Of a DNA stretch of 64,000 nt, positions 1 through 20,200 are shown piece by piece (the stretch's first letter is position 1; every line of letters begins with the position of its first letter). Below the pieces are notes generated by a model. The model made no database searches. It saw nothing but the letters and a program-made list of their open reading frames with translations, and was not told the origin of the DNA. The stretch covers positions 186,001-250,000 of the forward strand of contig BDSL01000112.1 in NCBI GenBank assembly GCA_003116995.1, written 5' to 3'. The translations under genes and the position numbers were made by a program. This DNA is from Yamagishiella unicocca (Eukaryota; Chlorophyta; Chlorophyceae; Chlamydomonadales; Volvocaceae).

Positions 1-352
1 TCTGTATGCATCATTAAATTGGAGCGAGGGCGGGGAGGAAACTCGCCTTGACACATTATAATGACCGTTTGTCCGCGCACCCAGGCACTTCCGCCAGTAA
101 CCTTTAGCATGGACTGGCGATGATATTGAAAGCACTGGCAAGGTGACAGGAGCGTATTTCGCGCCTTGGCGGTCTCCGCTGGTGACGCCGCCGTCATTGT
201 CCCATTCCAGCGCGCAGCTAACATAGCACCGCCAATGATAGATTATAACATCATCAACCGGCATCGTTGATATGATAGCTGAGAGCAAAGAACTTGGCCG
301 CGTCTGTCCCAGGCTGCTGCGACCCGCTTGGCGCCGGCGCTCCATCGCTGGC

Positions 353-380
353 AGCTCGCGGCTGTCTGCAGCCGCGAGCT
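353..380. repeat. perfect 12-bp hairpin inside the presumed RPS19 intron
   Basis: Arms AGCTCGCGGCTG (353-364) and CAGCCGCGAGCT (369-380) are exact reverse complements around a 4-base loop. The hairpin lies downstream of the only eS19 exon in the window. Function unknown. Confidence 0.75.
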
Positions 381-539
381 CATACTCCCGTAAAAATGCA
401 GTTATTCTCTGATCGAAAGCTTATGAGCTCTGCCCAGTCTGCGAGTCGCAGACCTCACCAAAGCCGCCGTGAACCTGGGGTGCCCATCGCCGGCTGCCCA
501 GGCTGGTCCCTGTTCTGTTTCTTCAAGGTTAAATCTCAC

Positions 540-629
540 CTTGTCGTTCGCCTTCAAATGCGCGGCGTAGGCCTTGATGAAGTCCTCCGCCGGCACATCC
601 TTTACGCTCTTGGGCTTGTAGGAAGCCAT
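540..629 (-). CDS. RPS19: 40S ribosomal protein eS19, first coding exon only (partial)
   Basis: The exon encodes 30 residues beginning MASYKPKSVKDVPAEDF and ending in AHLKANDK. This matches the conserved N-terminus of eS19, a structural protein of the cytosolic small ribosomal subunit. The ATG is at 629-627 (minus), and the exon ends in AAG followed by a GTGAG donor at 539-535. The next exon should begin with something like QLPEWVDIVKT. I could not find it on the minus strand between 1 and 535, so it either lies beyond the left edge after an intron of more than 530 bases, or the copy is truncated. What is seen: one start codon, one exon, one good donor. What is inferred: that the gene continues off the window. 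Confidence 0.8.
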
Positions 630-2873
630 GTTTGCGACTCGGAAAGCAGTGTCGCACACGCAACTGGCTTTTCCCGTCGCTGAAAGAGGGAGCGTATGGC
701 GGGTGCCGGTCTCTCTAGCCCAGCCTGAGAGCTCCAGGGGTGTCGCACATTTGGACTATGCCCCAGTAGTCCATACATTTAACATGTTTGTTTCCATATA
801 TGGTCTACATAGCTCTTACAGACATGGAATCCATCCACAGTTCCTCAACCCGGCGTGGTTACCAACGATTCCACAATCATGTCTTCTGCTGAAGTGATAC
901 CGCTTGCAACCCGTGCGTTCAACTCGACCGCGTGCTCCTAAAGGCGTAGGACCACGTATGCTGACGGCTTGTGGTTAAGTAGCTGTACGTGTACCAGTTG
1001 CTCGCGTGAAAATTGGAGTGTGGAACGAACATAGCGCACGCATAAAGCCTACGAAGTGGCCAGCATGTTGCGACACAGCACAGTACAGCGGACTCAGCGG
1101 ATACGCGACTTCGGTACGCCGACGTCAAGCGTCAGGGCCACTGTTGCGGTGACAACGGACGGCCCTGCGTATTGCTAGCTCCGGCGCCCCACGGCAGGGG
1201 AGACTATGTGCAGCGCAGAAAGGTTAGGTGGACAGCCGAATAACCTGCGAGCCCAGGAACAACAAGCACAGGGCCGGGGCGTTGGGTGCATCAAACATCC
1301 CCCGCTGTCCGGATCGGCTCATGACAGCAGTGCCAAGACGAGTATCATGGGTAGTAGCGGACCACTAAATAAAAAGCACCGTTACGGAGTCACATGGGCA
1401 TCACATCTGGAGCGTTCACAGCTGTGCAGTGCACCGGTGTCGTGGCTTTGCCACCGCAGCCAGTAGTCATCGCTCGGATGTAAACAGGGGTTAGGAGAAA
1501 ACCGGTGGGGCGGGCCAACAATGGAGGGGCGGTAAGCGCCGATGACGGTGGTTCGGTCTTTTGCGAGGTTTGGCGATGGGCATATGTGGGTGAGGCTTGC
1601 AGCCAAGGGGAGCCTGTCGGGCGCTGATCGTTCTCTTGGAGCGATACAGCGCCTGGGAGGAGGCGTTGACCGACAGAGACCAGCGCCATGGATTGCGCAC
1701 CATCTGGCGCAGCTAAATTGCGACCCTGAGCTCGGTTAGGGCTGTCGAGGGTGGGTGCACGGCAGGGCAGGACATGCAGGATGGGGCGGAGGGAGGGAGG
1801 CGTAGGGGGGTGGGGGGTGGCTCCGGGAGGAACGCAGGCCTCGGGAGCATTCGGCTTAGACGTGCGGGCCCCCGGGAGGATTACCTTGAGGAGCGCAGGA
1901 AGGAGGGACAGGAAGTACTGAATGCGGTGGGCAGAGGAGGGAGCCACGTGCGACGGTGCTGCAGGGGGGTGGCTTCGGTGTTTCGAGGGAGGGGCGCCTG
2001 GCTGGGAAGGGCTTGGGTATGGAGGGTGTGGACAGGTGAGGTAGAGGCGAAGGCGAAGCAAGCGGCAGTCGTGTCTGCCGGGCTTATGCTACAGGGTGCG
2101 CCCGTGTCGCAACGCACCCTCGCTCCTGAGGGCACGACTCAAGGCAGTTGAGGAGCGCAGGCGAGCTCTCCCCGGGCGGTGCAGCTGTGAGGTGGATGAC
2201 TGGCGATGTGCCAAGCGTGGCGCCTCGGCCGGGGAAGGAACGGCCGGGGAAGGGGGATCCCCCCGGGCGAGGTGGGCGAGCACAACCAAGAAACGTACAG
2301 CGAAGCGAAGTGGAGCGAAGCGAAGCGCGCCGGCGACCTGGAGGGGGTTGCAGGCGTGCTCTGCGCTCCCTTTGCCAGTCTCCCTTGCCAGGGCTGCCAA
2401 ACCCAATGAGGGGCCGCTCCCGCGGCTGGGGTGCCGGTAAGCGCCGCGCCCTCTCATCTCTCACCCGCACACGCCGCAATCGGCCGGGGCTCGGATTTAA
2501 AAATACCAAACACACGCGCGCGCGCGGGCGAGCGCCGTACATCACGTGTGTGTCTCCAGGGCTACAGCACTGACGACCACTGTGGGATCCATCCACACCA
2601 CGGCCGCCAACGCCGCAAGCGCCGCCTCGCCGCGCCTGCCGTACACTTGCTGTACGACCACCGCCACCGACAGCAACACAGCACGCGGCGTTTCCTGCGA
2701 CGCCACAAAACACAGCTCCCGGCAGACGCGACACGATCGTCGTCGGCGCCACGAGCAGGTACGATAACGGTTCACCTGGAATCCGTCCGTGGCGGCAATA
2801 TGAGGCCGGGCCCACAAGCATAACTGCTCGGAGCCCCGGCTCGTCCAAAACCTCCGAAACCACCGAGCCACCG
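630..2873. other. intergenic stretch, no gene recognised
   Basis: This lies between the start of RPS19 (minus) and the presumed end of the LysRS transcript (minus). Long open frames exist on both strands around 1390-2150 and 2084-2860, but they are proline/arginine-rich, overlap in several frames and show no known domain. Near 2300-2335 there is a short direct repeat of gcgaagcgaag type. The RPS19 promoter should lie just right of 630, but I see no convincing element. Confidence 0.5.
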
Positions 2874-2878
2874 TTACA
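2874..2878 (-). terminator. TGTAA polyadenylation signal, candidate for LysRS
   Basis: TTACA on the plus strand reads TGTAA on the minus strand. It lies 286 bases past the LysRS stop codon. TGTAA is the usual nuclear poly(A) signal in Chlamydomonas and Volvox, so this gives a plausible 3' UTR of about 300 bases. Confidence 0.55.
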
Positions 2879-3163
2879 TACGACACCCCGATCACCGCTG
2901 CCCCCAGCCCTGGCAGCCCCACAGCGAGCGCTACCCCCCCCTTCTTCTGTTCCACGGGTCTTCCACGAACCCTTCTTCTGTTCCTCTGTAACTCCCCTTC
3001 TTCTCCACCCCTCACCCTCCCCTGGGCCCCCTGCTCCCGCCTCCCTAGCACCCCGCCCCGCCCCCTAGCGCCCTCCGGCAGCTGCCTGCCAGCTTCCGGC
3101 AGCTGCCTGCCAGCTTCCGACAGCTGCCAGCCTGGGGGGGGGGGGTCGCGTCCGCGACATATC

Positions 3164-11790
<8,627 letters not shown>

Positions 11791-13973
11791 GTTGAGTGAT
11801 GCTGCTACGAGCTTGCAATCCAACAAACTTGGCACATCATGGAAAAGCACCGGAAGAGACCGTACGGCCCGCTTTCCCGTACTAGCAGGGGACGTGGCCT
11901 GGTTTGCCGCCGGGGGTTCTCGCACTCTTTCGGTACGGGTGCCCCAACACTAGGGCACCGCACGGATCTGCTACAATCCAACGCGATCGTCAAGCACGGC
12001 ACATTCAAGGCACTTGGCCGCGCGGAGGGAAGGGGAGCCGCCGGTCTCAGCGCCATATCGCTGGCTCCGTACGCGCTAGGCTAGGATGTCCCCAATTCAG
12101 CCGGAGTGTTTGGGTTTTCTAGTTGCCCCCCGCTCCAGCCCAATCCGGGGTTTTCCATGTGCTCATCCGTAACCCTCAGGAAACAAAGCCCTCCCACCGC
12201 AGAAGGCAGGCAAGTAAAACGGTCCGGAAACAGCCGTGATGGGACCTCAGATCGTTCATGACATGTACACATATTCTGCACCTTAAAGCATACTGAGCTC
12301 CAAGACGTGGTCGACGTGGTTGCCGCAGTGGCGCAGAGGGCAGAGGAGTACCTCTGCGTGTATGAGGCGCGGTGCGACCCATGGGTCGGAGCCCTTGTAA
12401 ACGATGGCAAGCGAAAGCATCGCATGTCCTAGCCACTCGGCCAGCCGCACTTCTCGTTGATTGCCGCGCTGCTTGATGGAGCGGTCGAGCGCCCCTCGCC
12501 TCAGCAGTGCTGTCTGCCGTACACGCCAATATGCGACTGACATGGGAAGGGACCGAAGGCAGTCCCGATCGGCAGCCTGGGTACTTTCCCCCCGTCCCCC
12601 GGCTGGCGTAAACGATTTGCCAGGTAGTTTTTGCCCTCCGTTTCCTATGTCGTGTAAGCGGGTCTCCTCGCTATCCTTCCAGCTGTTGAACCCACAGGCA
12701 GCAGCAACCAAGGCAACCCGCCCCTTTTACCTACCGGCTCTTCAGCGGCCGCCTGTCCCAATCCATTATAAGAGCCGCTAGCCGACTCGCAGGCTGACGT
12801 GAGGAGCGAAAACACACGCTCCCAACGCTCACCGGAGTGATGGGGCGGCCCCCGCGCACCCTTCGGAATGCGCTGGGGAAGGAAGGCAGCCAACACCGGT
12901 TTCAAGCCCAGCTAGGTGCCCCCTCTCGGCGCCAAGCCATTCTAAGCTCGCCCCTCAGGGTCGGTGCCCCCGCTCACTCTCCGGAGCCGTGAAGTGAGCT
13001 CCCGGCACGAGGGGGCACACGGCGACGATGACGGTCTCTTATCCCCAGGGTGCTGATGCGCCTCAATGCTGACCTCCGCGACTGTCCGGACCTGCGAGAC
13101 ACGAACGACCCCCCGCACCGCCTTACGCCGCCATGGCCCCCTTCTAAACGTCGGTTTAGCTTCCCTCTTTAATCGTCCTTCTAAAACGGCCGGTGTAAAC
13201 CTGGCGCGCTCGGCTCGTCTAGCGAGCGTTAACCAGTGCTGAACCCTGGCTCAACCAGCGCTACGGTGTTTGGAAAGTTGCCTTGGTTGCGATCCTGGTA
13301 AACCGTGCGATTCCCGGCAAGTAGAGTAACTGGAACCCCTTCCGCCACAAAGACGTGCCCTGCTGCTACGGCCTGCTCTGCTACGCGGCAGGCTTCGAAG
13401 TGCACCTGTACTCTAAGCATACTGCCACCTATAATAACAGCCGTCAGTTTGGGACTGTAGGACAACCAGATACTTCTTCGGACGCGGCTGTGGCACGACT
13501 CACTTCGGCATGGAACCTACCTGCTCCACGCGCACCGCCACCTTACGTGAAAGGGTACTCTAAAAATTGCCATCATGAAATACAAATTGGGAAAACGTGC
13601 GTTAACAATTAGCATCCTAATCCTCCTTCCGCAGCTCCTTCCGCCATGTAGCGCCGACTCAATTATACACATCTTACGTCCCATCGATATCGACGAAACC
13701 TTTTCTAAACAATTACCAAGGCAGTAAGCCTAAAAGCAAGATTGCGACACGGACCTACAACATGCATGCTGCGCGACGCAGAGTCGCGCCTCGACTCAGC
13801 AGATTAAACAAATCGTACTGCTTGGATGTAAATCCGCAATTCCAAACGTAAATTACTGCACTAAGGAGGTCGTAGCTCGTTGGTGGGAGCATGGGCTCCA
13901 GGGAAGGGTCAAGGATCTCAACTCAGCTTGTCAAGTAGTCGGGTGTCCACGCTTGCAATTGTCCGCACTCAAA
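11791..13973. other. divergent intergenic region between LysRS and PsaF
   Basis: Visibly less GC-rich than the introns and free of poly-G tracts. It must hold both promoters, since the two genes diverge. Open frames such as 12283-12711 (minus) have no domain I recognise. A tRNA-like stretch near 12380-12460 was checked and not accepted. Confidence 0.5.
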
Positions 13974-14935
13974 ATGGCCATTGCTCTTCGCAACCCTGTT
14001 CGGGTAGGACTATAGCTGGATTCTGATGCAAGGAAAGATTTTATGCTAACACCCAGGATCGAACGCAGGCCTCGCCTGCCGCGCGCGCCTCTGCGCCGCG
14101 CAGGGCTGCACGGATCGTATGCCAGGCGCAGAAGAATGACGCAGTCGCCCAGATCACCTCCGTCCTCGCGGCGACCACTCTGGCGGCAGCTGTGAGCCTG
14201 GCCTCGCCGTCTGCTGCGCAAGCGGACATTTCGGGGCTGACCCCCTGCTCCGAGAGCAAGGCTTACGCCAAGCTGCAGAAGAAGGAGCTTAAGGGACTGG
14301 AGAAGCGCCTGAAGCAGGTGACTAGTTTACACTTTGCGTCGGAGTTCTCTTTCTGGATGGTCGTCACAACTTCTCTTCCTCTCTGCAGTATGAGGCGGAG
14401 AGCGCACCGGCGCTGGCTCTGAAGGCCACCATGGAGCGCACCAAGAACCGGTTCGCGAACTACGCGAAGGCCGGTCTGCTGTGCGGCAACGACGGCCTGC
14501 CGCATCTGATTTCCGACCCCGGCTTGGCGCTGAAGTACGGCCACGCTGGCGAAGTCTTCGTAAGTATCGGTATAATATTGCAAAATTTCGACAAGCTTTG
14601 ACGAAAGATTGTTCCCTGCAGATTCCCACCTTCGGCTTCCTTTACGTGGCTGGCTACATCGGCTACGTTGGCCGCCAGTACCTGATTGCCGCCAAGGAGG
14701 GGGCCAAGCCGACCGACAAGGAGATCATCATCGATGTCCCGCTGGCCCTGCGTCTGGCGTGGCAGGGAGCTGGCTGGCCGCTGGCCGCCGTGCAGGTGGG
14801 AAAGATGCCTGTGTATGAGGGATTCCAACGGGGTAAGCCACTAGCTAACCTGACACGTAATCTGTTTTATCACAGGAGCTGCGCTCCGGCACCCTCCTCG
14901 AGAAGGAGGAGAACATCACCGTCAGCCCGCGGTAA
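13974..14935 (+). CDS. PSAF: photosystem I reaction centre subunit III (plastocyanin/cytochrome c6 docking)
   Basis: PsaF sits on the lumenal side of photosystem I and docks plastocyanin or cytochrome c6 for electron transfer to P700. Five exons: 13974-14003, 14069-14317, 14389-14559, 14622-14795, 14876-14935, giving 227 residues. The stroma-targeting peptide begins [11 protein letters not shown] second, hydrophobic thylakoid-transfer segment (about residues 41-62) ends in SPSAAQA, so the mature protein probably starts [12 protein letters not shown], leaving 165 residues. The lysine-rich amphipathic helix used for donor docking is visible ([15 protein letters not shown]). The membrane segment includes [20 protein letters not shown], and the C-terminus is EENITVSPR. 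All four introns are only 62-80 bases with no repeats, unlike neighbouring genes, which fits a highly expressed gene. The 10-codon first exon was chosen because it restores a proper transit peptide in phase. Confidence 0.97.
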
Positions 14936-14960
14936 TTTTTCTCCCGGGTGACCTCAATTT

Positions 14961-14965
14961 TGTAA
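14961..14965 (+). terminator. TGTAA polyadenylation signal of PSAF
   Basis: TGTAA lies 26 bases after the PSAF stop codon, in the strand and place expected for the volvocine poly(A) signal. It implies a very short 3' UTR. Confidence 0.65.
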
Positions 14966-17213
14966 CATAGAGGAGAAGAGAATTCGATGGTTCCTCCTCC
15001 GGACAACACATGCACGGTCACGATCCCTGTGCATTGCTAGCTACGTACGCAGAATACTCGGGCAAACTTATTTGCGTGAGCAGCTGTTGGGGGGGGGCAG
15101 GTTGGAATGGTCATGTTGTTGGTTTAGGCATGAAGCCAGCGGAATTTAAACGCACACGTCATGCTTGAGCCACACGTGTTTTCTAACGGGCGTCGCATGT
15201 TAGCGACGATAGCCTTGGTCGCATGCAAAGTGCGTTTGGGTTTGCAACCTGGTTTTTCCCAAATATGGGTAACTATGGGCTTTCCTGTAAACTCGTGATA
15301 AGGCTTGTGCTTTCGTTCCAAAATGCATCGCCACCTACCTAAGCACAGATAGCACTTCCAAAAGGCTCGGTCACAGGCAACTGTCACTCTCTTGCTGAAA
15401 GCGTTAGGGCTGGGAGGGATACCTTACCGTTGCAATCAAGTCAGCTGTGGACAGGGAAGTCTGCAAGTCATTGCTCGGAAAATTGTTACACAACTCATCA
15501 AACGACATGACTGACATGCGTTCGATGAAAGTATTTGAATGACCTAAACCGTAGTATGGGTCTCGACATGTGATGCCTAAACTGGTAGAGTTGGAATCTT
15601 TCAGTGCACGTACCCATGGTAAAAGCATTTGCGGAAAGCCACAACCTGTCTGGCCATCACAAGGCATCTCTTGGCAGATTGTGGACAACACCAGTACAAC
15701 TACGTCTCGTGATCTGGCAACGGCCTTTGTCTTGCATCTGGCTGACGGCTACTATGTTACTTGCTACCCTTCTGCTGACTGGCGGCGGGGGCGGCGGCGG
15801 TGTGCCAGGCGGCGGGGGAGTAGGGGGTGGTGGCGGGGGCGCCATCAGTACCGGCGGCGGTGTGCTCAGGCTGAGTTAGTCTGTAGTGACGCTTACGGTG
15901 TGCCCACACCCCAAGGTACAGCCACGAGTCCGCTTGCAGCCGAGTGTTTGCTCGGTTGCTGTACTCCAGACGCAGCCGTGCTGGTTAAGGCCTGTAGGAT
16001 ATGCAGTATTCCAAGCCCGACATGCGTGGGCGGTACGTGTAACGACACCGTACCTGGTTTTTCCTTCTTAGTACCTGGTCACTAGGCATGTACTGTACTT
16101 GATTTTTATGACACAATGCCGTTGTGCATAGAATAGCAGGCAAACATGTCACAGCAGCACCCGTCCACACACCCCTTATGTGTGGCCACAATGCATGCCC
16201 GAGATGGTGGGAGCAACCGCGGCACATGCCAGCTGCTTCTGGGCCATACAACTTCGCCGGGCTGAGGCTGCCGTACATGATGACCCTGTCGTGCTGCTAT
16301 CCTACAGTTGTTACCGTTGCTGCTGCCGCTGCTGTCTAGGCCAGTCCTTACACCTGCCGCCCGCATCTCTGGTGCTTCTGCACCCAGCCCCATACGCACT
16401 CTGCATGCGTCCTGCATGCCAGACAGGCCATGCTGTTGCGCGCCAAGCCCCTCGAAGGCGCTTCTGATCCACCAGGAGAATTGCGTTGCAACAGGATGTA
16501 GTTTGCTAGGCATGGCGTCCTGGACTTGTCCTCCAGCTCTCCCTGCGCTGGACTTGGGGGGTAACACCCATATTAAAGTAGGCAAGTAGGGGCAGGTGAA
16601 CCACATGGGACTGCCCTGGACCATGCCGGAACCGCTGTAGCGTGTCCATGCAAGCTTTACCTGCGAAAAGCGGAGGATTTGGGTATGTCTGGTAAGCTGG
16701 CTCCGATTTGGGACTGGACATTCCAAGACATCCTCGCCCCCTTTCAGCCCGCGCAACCCTGCAACATTGCAAATCCCACACCACGAAAGGTTCCTACACA
16801 TTCCAAAGACGTAATACCGCACAAAGTTTTCACTACGCGCTTATGTTTAAGAAGGGGTTTAGGCGAGAGGCTCGGTGGGACCGAAGGGTTCCGTGAGGTA
16901 TACCTGCTAGGATCGGCTATCCGGACATACCGGTAGTACGAGGCTGGTGTGTGTGTGTTGCTTGCTGTCTACCTTGGTACTGCTGGCTTGGGCTGTACGT
17001 ACATATGATTGTCTGTTGGGTCTGTTGGGTCTTACTTGGTTACGGCCCATCTCCTCAGAGGAAAGTTAACTACCGGTATATTGTCAATTTAAAACGTTGA
17101 AAATATTATCACTGACCATCATTGCGCGCCTTACTTTGAGAGCGTGTTACCGACTGACGGCGAGCTAGGTTGGCGCCGGCGGGCACTTTGCAACGACTTG
17201 AGTTAATTCAGCC
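14966..17213. other. intergenic stretch, no gene recognised
   Basis: Moderate GC with no poly-G runs except a (GGC)-rich patch at 15780-15850. The longest frames (15570-16085 plus, 16106-16822 minus) show no domain and no codon pattern like the neighbouring genes. The TIP41-like promoter must lie at its right end. Confidence 0.45.
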
Positions 17214-20200
17214 ATGCCCTCCGGTGAAAAGGTATTCCGCAACGAGGGATGGACTATACGAACAGTAACCGGTCCAATCATGGGCGATAAGGACGGTGAC
17301 GACTATCGGTGAGCGCGCGCTCATCCCTTTGCCCCACCATCACGAACTGCCACCGGTTGCCATGAAATGCAATATTGCTGACTGGCATTGCTTTACACAT
17401 CCAGGCGGGTTCTGTCAGCGATCGTGCTGCCGGAGATGGTGTTCCACATCAACCGCGTGGACCTGGTGCACGAAGCGAGCGGAACTGTGATCACGTTCAA
17501 CGCACTGGACGCTCTGGCGGGTTGGAAGCGTGAGGACTTGGCGCCGCTTCAAGTCAAAGTCGCTGAGGTAGGGGTCGGAGGGTGGGGAGGGGGGGCCGTG
17601 CGTGCGCCGAGCTGTGCTCCTCGGATGGTCAGGGACCGCGCTGCTCACGGAGGGGGAAGCTGTTGGGACTTGTTTTGGGTGCCAGCAAGAGCCTGGCATG
17701 TGTTGGGTACGGTCCCGCGCCCTGACGGGCCCTGATGGGTCTGGTCCCCGAACCCCACCCTAATGGGTCTGGTCACCGAACCCCACGCTGATGGATCAGG
17801 TCCCCAAACCCCACCCACATCCACTCCCCTGCCCCTCCACATGCGTCCCGCCTCACATCGGAGCAGGAGTGGCGTAAGGCCCGCGAGCACGAGATCCAGC
17901 AGCAGAAGGCCGTGCAGCTAACGTACGACTGGACCTACACGACGCCGTACACGTGTACGGTAGTGCAGAGCCCCGCTGCTGCCTCCCCTAACGGCGACGC
18001 CGGCGCAGATGCGGCTGCTGGCAGCCCCGCCGAGCCTCACACGGGGAGGGGGGTACCGGACTATGTGTGGGGCCCGGCGGAGCAGTCGGAGGTCACATCG
18101 CACCCGGCATCAACAGGTGGGTTCGGGGGGAGGAGAACAAGGCCCGGGGGGAGGGGAACAAGGCCGGGGGGAGGGGAGGGGAAGACCCGGTTACACGACA
18201 TAGGACACGGAGGGCAAAAAGTAGGGGAGGGGGCGGTTAGTTTTCGGTCCGTGGGAAGGGGGAGGAGGGAGGGGGCGTTGATGGAACATAGGATTCCCCC
18301 GGGAAGGAGCGAAGACCAAGCGAATGGCACCGAAGAGCATCACACCCACGGCATCACCTGGGCGCGTGCGGGGAAGGGCGAGGCGATGATGGTTGGTGGT
18401 TGGTGTCAGTTGGGTGGATCCCGGCGATGGAGACCCAAGACTGGGTACCCGAAAGAGCCCAGAGAAGGGGTGTGAGGTAGTTAAGGAAACGTCGCCCAGG
18501 TGGCGAAATACACATAAGTGGGGCGCCGTACGTGTTATGCGAGTAGGGTTGGGCTGCTGCGGGGCCGCTGGCCCTTGCTCCTTGCGTCAGCTCCTGCGCC
18601 TGCGTCCTCGAAATGTAGTCTGGAAGCTCACTGGGGTGAGGTCGCCTGTGTCATAGTCCTGGCCTGAGTGGTCACCCTCTCGCTCGCGAGGCGCTCTCGA
18701 GGTGGCCCTCGCTGACGGGGGCGTCACCGATAAGCTCGCAGTGCCGACCCAAGACTGGGGTGAGGTCGTCACGGAGGTGTACGGACGTGTGTGTCCCGAG
18801 CGGCCGTCAAACTTCTGAGGGGCGGCCTCGCGTCTGAGCCTGAGCCCGTGTCTTCAAATGAAGTGAAGTCTGGGAACCCAGGTGTGCTTAACGGTAAACT
18901 GACTGGTGCCCCACCACGTGCCCCTTCCTCGACGTGCCGTACATACACACCCAGCCGGCTCCACGGCTCCTGCGGCTGCGCCAGGGGGGAGCTGCTGCTC
19001 CTGGCAGCCCACCGCTGAGCAGATAGACCGGGGGTTGCTCATGGAGCGGGACCCGATCCTGTTCTACGACGAGGTGGGTGGGGGTGGGGTAGAGTGGAAC
19101 GAGGTGGATGGAGGTGGGGTAAAGTAGAGACGAGGTGGGCGGGGGGCGGGAGGAGACCCGTTGGAACGACATAGGGGGGGTGGAGAGGAAACCCGAGGTG
19201 GCTGGCTGGGTGGCTGGCAGGGTGGAGAGGCTGGGTGGAGAGACTGGGTGATTCCCCCGGGTGTCCGGACCTAGCATCCGAGTGTTCCCGCGCCGGCCCG
19301 CACATCCCCCTCCTACCAGCGCACCAACCAGCCCCCCTCCTCCCCTAAAACACATACACATACACACACACACATACACACACGCGCGGCACGCAGATCC
19401 CGCTGTACGAATCGGATCTTGGCACGCAGATCCCGCTGTACGAATCGGATCTCGACGACAACGGCGTGTGCGCAGTGACCGTGAAGCTGCGGGTGATGCC
19501 CCGCTGCTGGCTGGTGCTGCTGCGGCTATGGGTGCGGGTGGACGGGTGCATGGTGCGGCTGAGGGAGACCAGGCTGTTCTGCAGGTGAGGCGGCAGCTGG
19601 GGGGGGTACTTTGCAGGTGAGGCGGCAGCTGAGGGGGGGAGGTGTTCTGCAGGTGAGGCGGCAGCTGAAGGGGGGAGATGTTCTGCAGGTGAGGCGGCAG
19701 CTGGGGGGGGGGTACTTTGCAGGTGAGGCGGCAGCTGGGACATGAGGGGTATTGAGGTAGGACCAGGCAGGCGGGAGGGGTGTGTGGACCTGGGGTGCCG
19801 CTGACACCGCCCCGCCTTCGCATCATCGCCACCCACACAACCCCCCCCGCCGTGGATTCGCGGATTCTCTTTACCCCCCCCCCCCCGCGCCACCGGTGGG
19901 GTCTTTTATGTGACCCCACCCACCCGCGCCACACACCGCTACCGCCACCGCCGCTGCCGCCGCCTCCACCACCTCGCAGACACGACAAGCCGGACAAGCG
20001 GCTCGAGGTGCTGCAGGTGGGGGAGCGGGCAGGGCCATTCGGTGACAGCGGTATGTGGTGGGCCCGGGCCCTGCCTTATGCCTGCTGTCAAGGGGTGGCG
20101 TAAAAAGTGTTTATTAAAAACAAGCGTTGCCGCGACGGGACAGGATAGCTGGCGCATGGTCGTCGGACACCGATTGTGTGCGCGCATGCTGGAGCACTGG

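Noticed and set aside
1390..2061. Open frame of about 223 codons (minus), proline-rich
   Set aside because: Composition follows the GC-rich DNA, several overlapping frames are also open, and there is no domain or splice context.
12380..12460. tRNA-like stretch on the minus strand (GGCCGAGTGGCTAGGAC)
   Set aside because: The D-arm resembles tRNA-Ser/Leu, but there is no matching acceptor stem and no correct T-loop.
15570..16822. Candidate gene with a glycine-rich stretch (GGGGGGVPGGGG) or the opposite-strand frame
   Set aside because: The Gly run comes from a GGC-rich patch; no signal peptide-to-domain structure or splice pattern could be supported.
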